A stretch of 64,000 bases of DNA from contig CAZJXP010000001.1 of the NCBI GenBank assembly GCA_964550175.1, positions 186,001-250,000 of the forward strand, in the 5' to 3' direction. Made by a program: the position numbers and the translations under genes. Each line of letters opens with the position of its first letter. The stretch's first letter is position 1. The stretch is from DSQK01 sp964550175. Its GTDB lineage: Archaea > Nanobdellota > Nanobdellia > Woesearchaeales > ARS49. Below are positions 35,472 through 44,432 of this stretch, one piece after another. Under the pieces are notes generated by a model that was not told the origin of the DNA, made no database searches, and was given only the letters and a program-made list of their open reading frames with translations.

Positions 35472-36248
35472 ATGAGCGAACAAAAACAGCACATGCTCAA
35501 GTACCTGAGCAAAGGAATCCGATTCGACGGACGAAAGCCGTTGGACTTCCGCAACGTCTCGATTGAATACGGCGTTTCAAAGTCAGCAGAAGGCTCAGCT
35601 CGAGTCAGAATCGGCAACACCGACGTCATCGCCGGAGTCAAGATCTCGATCGAGAAACCGTACCCGGACACGGCCAACAAGGGAAACCTCATGGTCAACG
35701 CAGAATTGCGACCGATGGCTTCGCCTCTATTTGAAAGCGGCCCGCCCTCCGACCAAGGAATCGAATTGGCTCGAGTCATCGACCGTTGCATCCGAGAAAG
35801 CGAATGCATCGACGTCCACGACCTCTGCATCAAGGAAGGCGAAATGGTCTGGAGCGTCGCGATCGACATCGTCGCCGTCAACGACGACGGCAACCTGTTC
35901 GACGCGGGCGGACTTGCGGCGTTAGCGGCGTTGAAAGACGCTCGAATGCCGGGCAAGAACGAATTCAACAAGGCAGACTACGACAACCGAACGGACGAAA
36001 AGTTGCCCTTGAAAGGCGACCCGATCCCTATCACGGTGTTTAAGATCGGCACGACTTTGTTTATCGACCCGACGCCCGACGAAGAAGAGAACTTCGACGG
36101 ACGACTCACGGTCGGCTGCAAGGACGACGGCCACATCTGCGCACTGCAAAAAGGCGGTTCGGCTGAATTCACCATCGAGGAGATAGACCAGATGGTCGGC
36201 ATCGCGCTCGAAAAGAGCGCGTGGCTGCGAAAGAAGATCGCGAGGTAA
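35472..36248 (+). CDS. rrp42: Exosome ring subunit Rrp42
   Basis: 258 residues, RNase PH fold without the catalytic motifs of Rrp41. GIRFDGRKPLDFRNVSIEYG, SARVRIGNTDVIAGVK, DRCIRESECIDVHDLCI and DPTPDEEENFDGRLTVG are typical. It supplies RNA-binding surface in the Rrp41/Rrp42 ring. Two bases after rrp41. Confidence 0.95.
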   Translation: MSEQKQHMLKYLSKGIRFDGRKPLDFRNVSIEYGVSKSAEGSARVRIGNTDVIAGVKISIEKPYPDTANKGNLMVNAELRPMASPLFESGPPSDQGIELARVIDRCIRESECIDVHDLCIKEGEMVWSVAIDIVAVNDDGNLFDAGGLAALAALKDARMPGKNEFNKADYDNRTDEKLPLKGDPIPITVFKIGTTLFIDPTPDEEENFDGRLTVGCKDDGHICALQKGGSAEFTIEEIDQMVGIALEKSAWLRKKIAR

Positions 36249-36253
36249 AACCC

Positions 36254-36481
36254 ATGGAACACACCAAGTACGAAATCGCACGAATGCTCGGCGCGCGAGC
36301 GCTGCAAATCGCCATGGGCGCCCCGTTCATGATCAAGCTTTCCGAGGAAGACCTCGAAAAGATTGGCTACAATCCCATCAGGATTGCGCAGATGGAACTC
36401 GCGGCTGACGTCTTGCCCTTGAGTGTCAAACGACCCGTTCCGAAGAACAAGGAACACAAGGCAGAAGCCAAGGCAGCCTAA
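36254..36481 (+). CDS. rpoK: RNA polymerase subunit K (RpoK/Rpb6/omega)
   Basis: 75 residues. TKYEIARMLGARALQIAMGA and PIRIAQMELAADVLPLSVKR are the Rpb6/omega signature. It stabilises the largest RNA polymerase subunit. The C-terminus carries a short Lys/Ala/Glu tail. Start at 36254, five bases after rrp42; a longer frame from 36221 overlaps rrp42. The usual L37Ae/RpoP genes at this spot are not seen. Confidence 0.92.
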   Translation: MEHTKYEIARMLGARALQIAMGAPFMIKLSEEDLEKIGYNPIRIAQMELAADVLPLSVKRPVPKNKEHKAEAKAA

Positions 36482-36491
36482 TTCTTTTTTT

Positions 36492-36782
36492 ATGACTTCT
36501 ATTATTTCTGACGAGAAAGTTCAGAAATACTTTGATGTTACCGGTAGGGCTCTTAAGAAAGTGTCTATTGCTAAGGAGAAGAAGATTGAATGGAGAGTGG
36601 CTGCTGAAGACTTCTTTGACATGGCGCAGAGATATTATGATGACGCACGACACTTTTATTCTAAGGGTGATGTGGTGAACGCGTTTGCCGCTTTGAACTA
36701 CGCGCATGGCTGGCTGGACGCAGGCGCGCGATTAGGTTTGTTTGACGTCGCGCATGATAGCACATTATTTACTGTTGATTAG
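36492..36782 (+). CDS. DUF357-family protein
   Basis: 96 residues, all helical, with the family end FYSKGDVVNAFAALNYAHGW followed by LDAGARLGL. DUF357 proteins are archaeal, of unknown function, and often lie near RNA-processing genes. The ATG at 36492 follows a T-rich spacer of eleven bases after rpoK. Confidence 0.85.
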   Translation: MTSIISDEKVQKYFDVTGRALKKVSIAKEKKIEWRVAAEDFFDMAQRYYDDARHFYSKGDVVNAFAALNYAHGWLDAGARLGLFDVAHDSTLFTVD

Positions 36783-36880
36783 TTCTCCTTTACGTTGCTG
36801 TCCCAGGCAGATTTTGCGTTAGTCTTTTGATTATAATTCTCAACGTAACGACAAAACTGGGCGGTAAAAAGTTAACTATG
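36783..36880 (+). repeat. Dispersed CGGTAAAAAGT element, copy 4
   Basis: Intergenic copy: TTGCTGTCC and GGCAGATTTTGCGTTAGT on the left, CAACGTAACGACAAAACTG in the centre, GGCGGTAAAAAGTTAAC on the right (core 36861-36871). It separates the exosome operon from the pyrimidine genes. Confidence 0.75.
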
Positions 36881-36928
36881 CACGGCAGACTAGAAATCTT
36901 TAAGTAGGAAGTTCTGACGCAAAATCGT

Positions 36929-38005
36929 ATGTACATCGACACGCATATCCACGCCCGTGATTTTGGCGAAGCGCACAAAGACACCATCGAGCACATTCTC
37001 AAAGTCGCCGAAACCGTCGGGATGACGGCCGTCGCGGCGATGCCGAACACCAACCCGGCAATAACCAATCTGCAGCAGGCGCTTTTCTATATGCAGAACG
37101 CGGAAGCGTGCAAATCGCCAGTAAAGTTCCTCATCTATTTCGGCATCACGAACGACCCGGAACAAGTAAAACAAGTCCCTCAAATGATCCGTGATTTGGA
37201 AAAAATGCTCGGTTACCGCTGCGTGATGGGAATCAAGCAGTACTGCGCTCACTCGACGGGCAACATAGGCGTCATCCACGACAATGATCAGCTGCACAAC
37301 ATGGCGATACTTGCGGAAGAAGGGTATGAGGGCGTGCTCGTCGCGCACGCGGAAGACCATTCGCTTATGGACGACTCACTCTTCAATCCGGCAAGCCCTC
37401 GAAGCTGGGCGGAATACTGCCGGCCGCCGCACTCGGAGATAATTTCCGTGCACAAAAACATCGCATTCAAGCGAGCGTCAGGATTCAAGGGGCGCCTGCA
37501 CATCGCGCACACCTCGATGCCCGAGTCAGTCTACGAGATCAACCAGGCGAAAAAAGAGGGAATGAACATATCCTGCGAAGTCACGCCGCAGCACATACTG
37601 CTCGACTGGAACGCGCTGAACGGCGAATACGGGCTGCGCCGCAAGATGAACCCTCCGTTGAGGCACACCGGGGCGAACGTCGCGATGCGCGAACTGCTGA
37701 AAGACGGCTCCATCGACTGCATCGGCACCGACCACGCGCCGCACACCCTCGCGGAGAAAACCGGACGGGTTTTGGACGCGAAAGGGAAACCAATGTACGC
37801 GTCCGGCATGACGGGCCTGCAAATCTATCCCTCATTCATCGAACACCTCAGAAAGAACGGATTCTCTGAAAAACGAATCAATGAAGTCACATTCTCAAAA
37901 GCCAACGAGCTGTTCAAGCTCGGATTGGAACCGCGCGTCTGCGTGCCGAAATCGTGCCCTCAGGAATACGAATTCAACCCGTACGAAGGCACCGGCGCGC
38001 TATGA
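36929..38005 (+). CDS. pyrC: Dihydroorotase
   Basis: 358 residues, amidohydrolase fold: metal ligands DTHIHAR at the start, MPNTNP, the bridging-lysine region GIKQYC, H in VAHAEDHS and RLHIAHTS, substrate-binding KMNPPLR and the catalytic GTDHAPHT. It closes carbamoyl-aspartate to dihydroorotate in pyrimidine synthesis. Its stop overlaps the next start (ATGA), pairing consecutive pathway steps. Confidence 0.93.
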   Translation: MYIDTHIHARDFGEAHKDTIEHILKVAETVGMTAVAAMPNTNPAITNLQQALFYMQNAEACKSPVKFLIYFGITNDPEQVKQVPQMIRDLEKMLGYRCVMGIKQYCAHSTGNIGVIHDNDQLHNMAILAEEGYEGVLVAHAEDHSLMDDSLFNPASPRSWAEYCRPPHSEIISVHKNIAFKRASGFKGRLHIAHTSMPESVYEINQAKKEGMNISCEVTPQHILLDWNALNGEYGLRRKMNPPLRHTGANVAMRELLKDGSIDCIGTDHAPHTLAEKTGRVLDAKGKPMYASGMTGLQIYPSFIEHLRKNGFSEKRINEVTFSKANELFKLGLEPRVCVPKSCPQEYEFNPYEGTGAL

Positions 38006-39099
38006 ATCCTGTCCTCCTTTCTCGCGTCGAGCGATGGCTGCGACCATGGCTTGTTTCGGGCGACCCCAAGAACGCGGTCACATGCTATTCCAAAGGACGC
38101 AAGGATTTCCTCGCGCGATTGGTCGAGGAAACTCCGAAACCGTACGTCCCGCCAACACACCTGACCGTCCGAATGTGGAACATGACGTTCAATTCTCCAT
38201 TAATGAACGCGGCAGGGATGTTCAAAAATGGAGAAGGGTACGACTTATGCGTACGGCAAGGAGCCGGCGCGTATCTCGGCGGGACGACGACGGCGTACAA
38301 GCGCGACGGCAACGAAAAGGACGGCATCAAACATCCGTTCGTCCCGTATCCTCGCTCAGGGGCGGCGTCAAACTGGATGGGGCTGCCGAACGACGGCGAC
38401 CAAGCCGTCGCGTATCGGATGTATTACGTGCAGCGCTCGATTCCATTGGGGATGAGCGTCATGACCGACTCGAACATTCAAGGCACTGAAGGACTTCTGA
38501 AGCTCGTCGAAGGGATGCACAAGTACCGCAAGATGGGCGTGCAGTTCCTCGAGATGAACCAGAGCTGCCCGAATACAGGCCACGGCAAGCCTGACTTTGA
38601 AACCATCGAGAAAAGTTTGAAATACGTTTCGGAACATTTTTTGCAGCACGAACGGGCAGTTCCGGTGGTTGTGAAGCTTTCGAATGATACAAAGACTGAG
38701 GATGTCCCTCAATGGATGGATTTGCTGTTCTCATTGGGTTACAACGGGGTTAACTTCGGAAACACGTCGACGGATTACATCGGCATCCGGCCGCGCATCC
38801 ATCCTAAGGAACAGGCGCTTTTTGATTATTTCACGCAAATATTCACCGGAGGGATCAGCGGACGGCCGTTGAAGGAAAAGTCATTGGAGCTGTGCACGGC
38901 TGCCGCGGACTATGAAAAGAACGGGGCACCCAAGCAAGAGTTCCACGTCTGGCGCACGGGCGGAATCGATTCGGCAAAAGACCTAGAAGAATCTCGGAAC
39001 GCCGGCGTGTCGATGAACCACTGGTTCACTGGCTATTTCGAGAATTTTTCTAAATACGGGCACAAATTGTACAAGAGACTGTTTGAGAAGTTAGCTTAG
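38002..39099 (+). CDS. pyrD: Dihydroorotate dehydrogenase
   Basis: 365 residues, FMN-dependent TIM barrel. The N-terminal SPLMNAAGMFKNGEGYD, the LEMNQSCPNTG motif around the active-site loop, VVVKLSNDT, and the phosphate-binding FTGGISGRPLKEKS and RTGGIDSAKDL segments support the call. It oxidises dihydroorotate to orotate, the step after PyrC. The first 45 residues are longer than in the short class 1 enzymes. The subclass and electron acceptor cannot be settled by eye. Confidence 0.9.
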   Translation: MNPVLLSRVERWLRPWLVSGDPKNAVTCYSKGRKDFLARLVEETPKPYVPPTHLTVRMWNMTFNSPLMNAAGMFKNGEGYDLCVRQGAGAYLGGTTTAYKRDGNEKDGIKHPFVPYPRSGAASNWMGLPNDGDQAVAYRMYYVQRSIPLGMSVMTDSNIQGTEGLLKLVEGMHKYRKMGVQFLEMNQSCPNTGHGKPDFETIEKSLKYVSEHFLQHERAVPVVVKLSNDTKTEDVPQWMDLLFSLGYNGVNFGNTSTDYIGIRPRIHPKEQALFDYFTQIFTGGISGRPLKEKSLELCTAAADYEKNGAPKQEFHVWRTGGIDSAKDLEESRNAGVSMNHWFTGYFENFSKYGHKLYKRLFEKLA

Positions 39100-39104
39100 T
39101 TGCT

Positions 39105-39212
39105 TTCCTTCTCGTTGGTGCGTCCTTGCAGATTTTGAGTCAGTAGCTCGATCGTAATTAAAATTGATGCCGTACTACGTCCAATCGGGGCGGTAAAAAG
39201 TTCACGTTGGGC
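39105..39212 (+). repeat. Dispersed CGGTAAAAAGT element, copy 5
   Basis: Best full-length example: CCTTCTCGTTGGTGCG and TTGCAGATTTTGAGTCAGT on the left, AAAATTGATGCCGTACTACG in the centre, GGGGCGGTAAAAAGTTCACG on the right (core 39191-39200). It lies between pyrD and the HTH gene. Confidence 0.8.
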
Positions 39213-39252
39213 GTACAAAGGCTTAAAAAGAAAGAACGCTGAATATTGTCTA

Positions 39253-39798
39253 GTGGACCCGCGAATAAAAGAGGACATACTGGCAGTTCTTAAGGACGCT
39301 ATCGAAGCTTTGAAGTCAAATAATTTCACCGTATTAGGCGAGCTATCCAACCACACCATCCACAACGCGAGCATCTATCAGGATGAAGACTCGACGTCGA
39401 CGGCTATTCTTATCTACGCAATAGGCAAAGTTGTTCAAAGGTGCACAGAGACTTCGTGCCCCGTGCCCTTGGTCTCGCCAATACTCGCGAAAGCCCAAGA
39501 CGGATTGCTGCGCGACAAGGACGGACTGTTCCACGCCGCGTTCGCGGAAGCCTTTGACTTGATCAGCAAGCACGACGAGCACCTCAAGATGTACATCGAG
39601 GAAGTGCTCAGCAAAGCAAGAGTCAAGAAAGGAAGCAAATTGTACGAGCACGGAATCTCCGTCGCGAGAATCGCGGACATGCTCGGAGTTTCTCAGTGGG
39701 AGCTGTATTCCTATCTCGGCAAAACGACGATGACCGCGCAAGAAACCCCGACGAGCGCAACGAAACGGCTGCAAATGGCGCGGGAGTTGTTCAAATGA
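39253..39798 (+). CDS. Helical protein with C-terminal HTH, partner of PIN gene
   Basis: 181 residues starting at GTG (TATA GCTTAAAAAG about 25 bases upstream, so leaderless). Residues about 1-120 are helical; about 128-155 (HGISVARIADMLGVSQWELY) form a clear helix-turn-helix. The stop overlaps the PIN gene start by four bases. The arrangement resembles VapB/VapC-type or archaeal HTH-PIN pairs, with this as the DNA-binding regulatory partner (inference). Confidence 0.75.
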   Translation: MDPRIKEDILAVLKDAIEALKSNNFTVLGELSNHTIHNASIYQDEDSTSTAILIYAIGKVVQRCTETSCPVPLVSPILAKAQDGLLRDKDGLFHAAFAEAFDLISKHDEHLKMYIEEVLSKARVKKGSKLYEHGISVARIADMLGVSQWELYSYLGKTTMTAQETPTSATKRLQMARELFK

Positions 39799-40487
39799 AG
39801 ACGCTCTTCTTCGATGCTGGTCCAATTATTAGTTTAACGACGAATAATTTATTGTGGCTGATTCCAAAACTGAAAGAAGTTTTCAACGGCGAATTCGCGA
39901 TAACGGACGGCGTAAGGTACGAGCTCGTCGTCAAGCCGCTCGAGACCAAGAAGTTCAAATTCGAGGCCTTGCAGGTGCAGGGCATGGTCGAAAAGAAAGC
40001 ACTTGATGTGGTGAGTTCGCCCGCAATACGACAGAAGGCAGCCTATCTTCAGAATCTCGCGAACAGAATCTTCGTTATTCGACGACAACCGATGCAGATA
40101 CTTCAGAACGGCGAATGCGAGACGCTTGCGGCGGCGCTGTTGATGAACGCGCCTGTGATAGTTTGTGATGAGAGAATCACTCGCACGCTCATTGAAGCCC
40201 CGCACCAACTGCAAGAACTGTATGAACGACGGCTGCACGAGAAAGTCGAACGCAACGACCAGGCGCTGCACGAGTTCGTCAAGGCCGTGCAAGGCATCAA
40301 AATCATCCGCTCAGTTGAACTCGTCTTGATAGCCTACGAGAAAGGACTGCTGAACGAATTCTTGGTGAACGTGCCGAATGTGCGGCGAGAATTGCTCGAA
40401 AGTTTGTTGTGGGGCGTTAAATTGCATGGAACTGCGATTTCTGAAGACGAGATTGCGGAACTCGTTAAGTTAGAATTGAAGAAGTAA
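39795..40487 (+). CDS. PIN-domain RNase-like protein
   Basis: 230 residues. The PIN start KTLFFDAGPIISLT carries the first catalytic Asp; a second acidic cluster (NGECETLAAAL) and a third (VIVCDERI) follow in the expected order. The C-terminal 80 residues are an extra helical part. It probably cleaves RNA with Mg2+. It is translationally coupled to the HTH gene upstream. Toxin versus housekeeping RNA processing cannot be decided. Confidence 0.85.
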   Translation: MKTLFFDAGPIISLTTNNLLWLIPKLKEVFNGEFAITDGVRYELVVKPLETKKFKFEALQVQGMVEKKALDVVSSPAIRQKAAYLQNLANRIFVIRRQPMQILQNGECETLAAALLMNAPVIVCDERITRTLIEAPHQLQELYERRLHEKVERNDQALHEFVKAVQGIKIIRSVELVLIAYEKGLLNEFLVNVPNVRRELLESLLWGVKLHGTAISEDEIAELVKLELKK

Positions 40488-41045
40488 TCACAAAAAGAAC
40501 TTTGCGATTCTTTTCTCTATATCCGGATATGGTTTGCGGTCAAGCAGCTCATGGCGTTCAGACAAAATTCTTTTCGCTTCATCGATGTCGAGTTGCAACT
40601 TTTTTCTTTGCTCATCGATCTGACGCTCCGTTGTGTAAAAATCAACCTTGAACGCATTCCATTCCCGAACAGAAGTGATTTTGACTTGCTTGATGCTGCC
40701 CGTATCAAATGTATGAAATACCTTACGAAGCGAGTTGCCGCGGTCCAGAGCGTGCTGAACGATAATGCGATCACCACGACGAAACGGCGCGTCTTGACGA
40801 ACAGCTCGCCAATGATCACTATAACACCCAAGGCGATAACCCAAACCCGTCAGCTCATAACCATCACAGTCCCGTTCAGGCCTCTTTTGCGCTTTAAATA
40901 TGTGATCTGAGGACAAATATAGTTTATTTCCGCCTCTCCAAAAGCGATTCTCCTGATTTGCGACATATATCTGAATGCAAGCGGGCTCCGCTTGACACGG
41001 CTTCCCGTACACTCGATAAATGCGCACTTCTTGCGAATGACTCAT
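40488..41045 (-). CDS. Hypothetical protein
   Basis: 185 residues with a beta-rich N-terminus (QEVRIYRVYGKP) and a charged helical C-terminus (ERQIDEQRKKLQLDIDEAKR). No family recognised. The start at 41045 is chosen because the TATA-like TTATTAAACG (about 41065-41074) predicts transcription from there; an ATG at 41066 lies on the TATA box. Convergent with the PIN gene, whose stop it touches. Confidence 0.65.
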   Translation of the reverse strand: MSHSQEVRIYRVYGKPCQAEPACIQIYVANQENRFWRGGNKLYLSSDHIFKAQKRPERDCDGYELTGLGYRLGCYSDHWRAVRQDAPFRRGDRIIVQHALDRGNSLRKVFHTFDTGSIKQVKITSVREWNAFKVDFYTTERQIDEQRKKLQLDIDEAKRILSERHELLDRKPYPDIEKRIAKFFL

Positions 41046-41104
41046 GACTCCATTTGCAGAATTCACGTTTAATAACGTTAAGTATCAGACATCCATACTG
41101 AGCA

Positions 41105-41956
41105 CTATCTCGCGACAATCTGGTAGAACGCGTCGAAAATCGGCGTATCTGTCGCGAAACTGTAGAAATGGGCGTTCGTTTCCAGGCAGGCATGCTTAAT
41201 CATCGCGTTGTGGACCTCCAACAAGTTCAAGTACTTCTTTTTCAAATAGGGGGAGATGTAGGTTCGCAACTGCGTGCCGGATTCGGAGTCCTTGAGTTTG
41301 ACTTCTCCTTCGACGTCCAATTCCTTTTCGGTCTTGTCCAGGACTTGGATTAATCGCACGTCGTGGCCTTTGAATCTGAGCAATGCGGTCTTGATTTCCT
41401 TGATGTCGTACAGGAAGTCGGAGATGATGATGACCATGCTCTTCGAGCCAATCATTTTCTTGTAACGTCCCAACGATTCCTCGAAGTTCGTGACGCCTTT
41501 GGCTTTCTTTTCGTTCAAGTAATCAACGATTCCGGCGAGCTGCTTTCTTCCCTTCTTCGGACGGAAGAGCTCGAGCTTTTCGGCGAACGTCGACATGACG
41601 AAGCGCTCATTGTTCTTCATGGCAAGATACGCGAAACCGATGCCGAGCATGGCGGCGTAATCGGATTTCTTCACCGGGTCGCCGAAGTTCATCGACGCGG
41701 AAAAGTCGGAAATGATGTGCACGGTGAGGTTGCGTTCCTCCTCATGCTTCTTGATGACTAAACGGTCTGTACGCGCGTAGACCTTCCAGTCAATCATGCG
41801 GTAGTCTTCGCCGGGAGCGTAGGTTGAATAGTCACGGAAGACTAATCCTCGACCTAAGAATGCGGTGCGACGCTCACCCACGTAGTTCGACGTGAGATGC
41901 TTGTTGACGATCAACGAGAATCGGTCCAGGATCTTCAGGAAGCTGAGGTCTATCAA
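41105..41956 (-). CDS. DUF58 protein, MoxR partner
   Basis: 283 residues. The DUF58 motif PGEDYRMIDWKVYARTDRL (about 48-66) is followed by a vWA-like region with IISDFSASM (DxSxS metal site, about 83-91). It starts at TTG with AGGAGG seven bases upstream. Directly downstream of the MoxR ATPase gene. Such pairs act in assembly or maturation of envelope or metal-dependent complexes. Confidence 0.9.
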   Translation of the reverse strand: MIDLSFLKILDRFSLIVNKHLTSNYVGERRTAFLGRGLVFRDYSTYAPGEDYRMIDWKVYARTDRLVIKKHEEERNLTVHIISDFSASMNFGDPVKKSDYAAMLGIGFAYLAMKNNERFVMSTFAEKLELFRPKKGRKQLAGIVDYLNEKKAKGVTNFEESLGRYKKMIGSKSMVIIISDFLYDIKEIKTALLRFKGHDVRLIQVLDKTEKELDVEGEVKLKDSESGTQLRTYISPYLKKKYLNLLEVHNAMIKHACLETNAHFYSFATDTPIFDAFYQIVAR

Positions 41957-41987
41957 CGAAGAACCTCCTCTGACATACTGTTCGCAA

Positions 41988-42926
41988 TCATTTCAGCAAT
42001 TGCTTGATGACGTCGTCCTCGGACATGCCCTGGCGCTCGGCCTCGAAGTGGAGCACGATGCGGTGCCGCAAGACAGGAAGCGCAAGCGTGTTGATGTCGT
42101 CCTTGCTGACGAACTTTCGGCCTTCCAATAAGGCTCGCGCCTTGGCTGCGAGGATGAGACCGATGCTCGCTCGCGGCGATGCGCCGAACTCGATCAAGTC
42201 CTTCTTGGTTCGCGTCGTGTTGATGAGCTTGACAGCGTACTGCTTGAGGTCGTTCGCAATCGGAACCTGCTTCGTCAACGACTGCAAGTACAGAAGCGTT
42301 TCCTTGTTCAAGACCGGCTTCAACTGCGGTTTTTTCCAGACTTCCGTGAAGCGGTTGACGATTTCGACTTCTTCATCGAACGTCGGGTAAGTTGCACGGA
42401 CTTTCAACAGGAATCGGTCAGACTGGGCTTCGGGCAACGGGTACGTTCCTTCCTGTTCGATCGGGTTTTGCGTCGCGATGACGAAGAACGGCTCGTCCAG
42501 CTTGAACGTGTTGTTTCCGACGGTCACTTGCTTTTCTTGCATTGCCTCGAGCAAAGCTGATTGCGTTTTGGGCGTGGCTCGGTTGATTTCGTCTGCCAAG
42601 ACGACGTTTGCGAAGACCGGACCGGGCTGGAACTTGAAGGTTCGCTTGCCTTGGGTGGATTCTTCGATGATGTAGGTGCCCGTGATGTCGGACGGAAGCA
42701 AGTCAGGGGTGCTTTGAATACGGCTGAACTTGAGGTCGATGAGTTGGGCTAACGTCTTGACGCTCAACGTCTTGGCAAGCCCAGGATAACCTTCCAAGAG
42801 CACGTGACTGTCACAGAAGAGGCCGATGACCATCTGCTGGAGCATGTCCTTCTGGCCGACGACGACCTTCTCCATCTCACTGAAGAGGTATTCGAATGTT
42901 TTCTTGACTTCTTCAACACTGCGCAT
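41988..42926 (-). CDS. MoxR-family AAA+ ATPase
   Basis: 312 residues. Walker A is GYPGLAKTL, Walker B is VVLADEINRATPKTQSALLE, sensor 1 ATQNP, and a C-terminal helical lid follows (SPRASIGLILAAKARALLEG). MoxR ATPases act as chaperones for vWA partners; DUF58 and two vWA membrane proteins flank it here. Its own promoter (GTTTATAAAC near 42963) lies next to a dispersed element. Confidence 0.95.
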   Translation of the reverse strand: MRSVEEVKKTFEYLFSEMEKVVVGQKDMLQQMVIGLFCDSHVLLEGYPGLAKTLSVKTLAQLIDLKFSRIQSTPDLLPSDITGTYIIEESTQGKRTFKFQPGPVFANVVLADEINRATPKTQSALLEAMQEKQVTVGNNTFKLDEPFFVIATQNPIEQEGTYPLPEAQSDRFLLKVRATYPTFDEEVEIVNRFTEVWKKPQLKPVLNKETLLYLQSLTKQVPIANDLKQYAVKLINTTRTKKDLIEFGASPRASIGLILAAKARALLEGRKFVSKDDINTLALPVLRHRIVLHFEAERQGMSEDDVIKQLLK

Positions 42927-43000
42927 CAGGTCACCTTCTTTTGTTTTTTATCAGGAGTTATTGTTTATAAACGTTATGCTTGGGATTTGGCGTCGTATGA

Positions 43001-43081
43001 CCTTTTTACCGGCACGTTTTGTTTCGTTACGGCCATTATCCTAGTTGCTAACGAGCGACGTCCAATCGGGGCGGTAAAAAG
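43001..43081 (-). repeat. Dispersed CGGTAAAAAGT element, copy 6 (two right ends)
   Basis: An 81-bp form with TTTTTACC at one end and GGTAAAAAG at the other (43002-43010 and 43073-43081). The centre has CGTTACGGCC and CGACGTCCAATCGGGG. It is thus a head-to-head palindrome of two right ends rather than a left plus right end. It lies between moxR and the 270-aa gene. Confidence 0.75.
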
Positions 43082-43116
43082 TACACGAGGGACGGCAACG
43101 TGCGGAATGTTCTTGT

Positions 43117-43929
43117 TCATTTCATACTCTTGAAGTAGTTTCGCACAATCCCTTGGTATTCCTTCGGGATGTCTTCGGTGAATGCCGTGTCGGTTGAGGC
43201 TTGAATCTCGTTCGGGTCGTGCTCGCTGAATTCACGCTTTTCGGCGTCGCGGACATCGCCCATCTTAATACCGGAACCGTCAGGGTTTAACTCCAGATTA
43301 AGCTCTTCCGTGCCCATCTCAATAACGGTTGCGTTGCCATACAGGTCGCTTTCGTCAATCAAGGTCACTTCCTTGACTAACACCGCGTTCTTCGAGTCTT
43401 TGTTCGACAGTTTGCCGAAAATGCCGGCACCGCCGCTCAGTAAATTTCCGCTCGAAACCCCGATCTCGCTCAACAAATACGTCGCATCGAGGAAATGGAT
43501 GTTCAATGCCGAGACGGCGATGATGATGAAACACAATATAGCAATCGTGACCAATTGCTTCGTCATCGAGCCAAAATGCAAAAACGCAGACGTCTTAATC
43601 AAACGCATCTTGTCGATGACTTCAGTGTGCAAGCCTCTGACGACCTCGTTGTCCTGGTTGACGCTGTCAGCGGCAGTCCTAAGCGCTTCTCTTAACTGCG
43701 GAACCTGCTCCTCGACGTTCGTATAGCCTGCTGACTTCAAGAGCGTTCTTGTGTGCCAAATAAAATATATCGCAAACGGAATGAGCGCCCAATACCACGA
43801 CAGCGTCAACAATATGGCCGCCAACACGCCGGCAAGCAAGACGACGAAACTATCCACAAGGCTGTTGAACATCCCGATGCCGAACAGCACGGAACGCAAT
43901 TCCAACAACGCCTTGCCGATAGGCTTCAT
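43117..43929 (-). CDS. Membrane protein of the MoxR/vWA cluster
   Basis: 270 residues with two close hydrophobic segments near the N-terminus (about 22-60), a third at about 125-150, and a C-terminal extracellular-looking acidic tail. No family recognised. One-base overlap with the upstream coiled-coil gene. Its place in the vWA cluster suggests a role in that envelope complex. Confidence 0.7.
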   Translation of the reverse strand: MKPIGKALLELRSVLFGIGMFNSLVDSFVVLLAGVLAAILLTLSWYWALIPFAIYFIWHTRTLLKSAGYTNVEEQVPQLREALRTAADSVNQDNEVVRGLHTEVIDKMRLIKTSAFLHFGSMTKQLVTIAILCFIIIAVSALNIHFLDATYLLSEIGVSSGNLLSGGAGIFGKLSNKDSKNAVLVKEVTLIDESDLYGNATVIEMGTEELNLELNPDGSGIKMGDVRDAEKREFSEHDPNEIQASTDTAFTEDIPKEYQGIVRNYFKSMK

Positions 43930-44432
43930 CAGCAGTCGCCCTCCGAAGCGTCAGGCGTTGACGATAAGCAGTCCACTTCATCGTCCAAATCGTTGACCTC
44001 ATCCTCGAGATCCTCAACCTTGTCCTTCTGCGTCTCGACATCAAGCGTCAACTGCACAACCTGCTTGTTCAAATCTGAGACTTGCTTTGACTTCGCCACG
44101 ATTTGCTCCGTAAGATCCGCCACGTCGGCCTGCAATTCGGCCGTCGTCTTCTGCAGCTGGTCGGCCGTTGTCTTCGCGTCCGTGTACTTTTCGGTGAACG
44201 TTTCCTCTCGGCTGGCTTTCAACTCAAGCTCGACCTGCGCCTTCTGCAAGATCGTCTTGTAGTTCTCGGCCTGCTCGGTGAGGTTCTGAAGCTCCATCAG
44301 TTTCGCGTCATACTCCGCGTTCACTTTCGTGAATCTCGCCTGAAAAAAGAGCGTTGCGCCGACCAATGTGCCCGCCACAAGCACAATCAGGAATAATAAC
44401 AGCATGTTCGCGTTCTTGTTGATATACGTCAT
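43929..44432 (-). CDS. Membrane-anchored coiled-coil protein
   Basis: 167 residues: one N-terminal membrane helix (about 10-31), then continuous heptad-like coiled coil to about 150 and a short end with two cysteines. It overlaps both neighbours by one to four bases. Probably a spacer or scaffold in the vWA cluster. Confidence 0.75.
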   Translation of the reverse strand: MTYINKNANMLLLFLIVLVAGTLVGATLFFQARFTKVNAEYDAKLMELQNLTEQAENYKTILQKAQVELELKASREETFTEKYTDAKTTADQLQKTTAELQADVADLTEQIVAKSKQVSDLNKQVVQLTLDVETQKDKVEDLEDEVNDLDDEVDCLSSTPDASEGDC

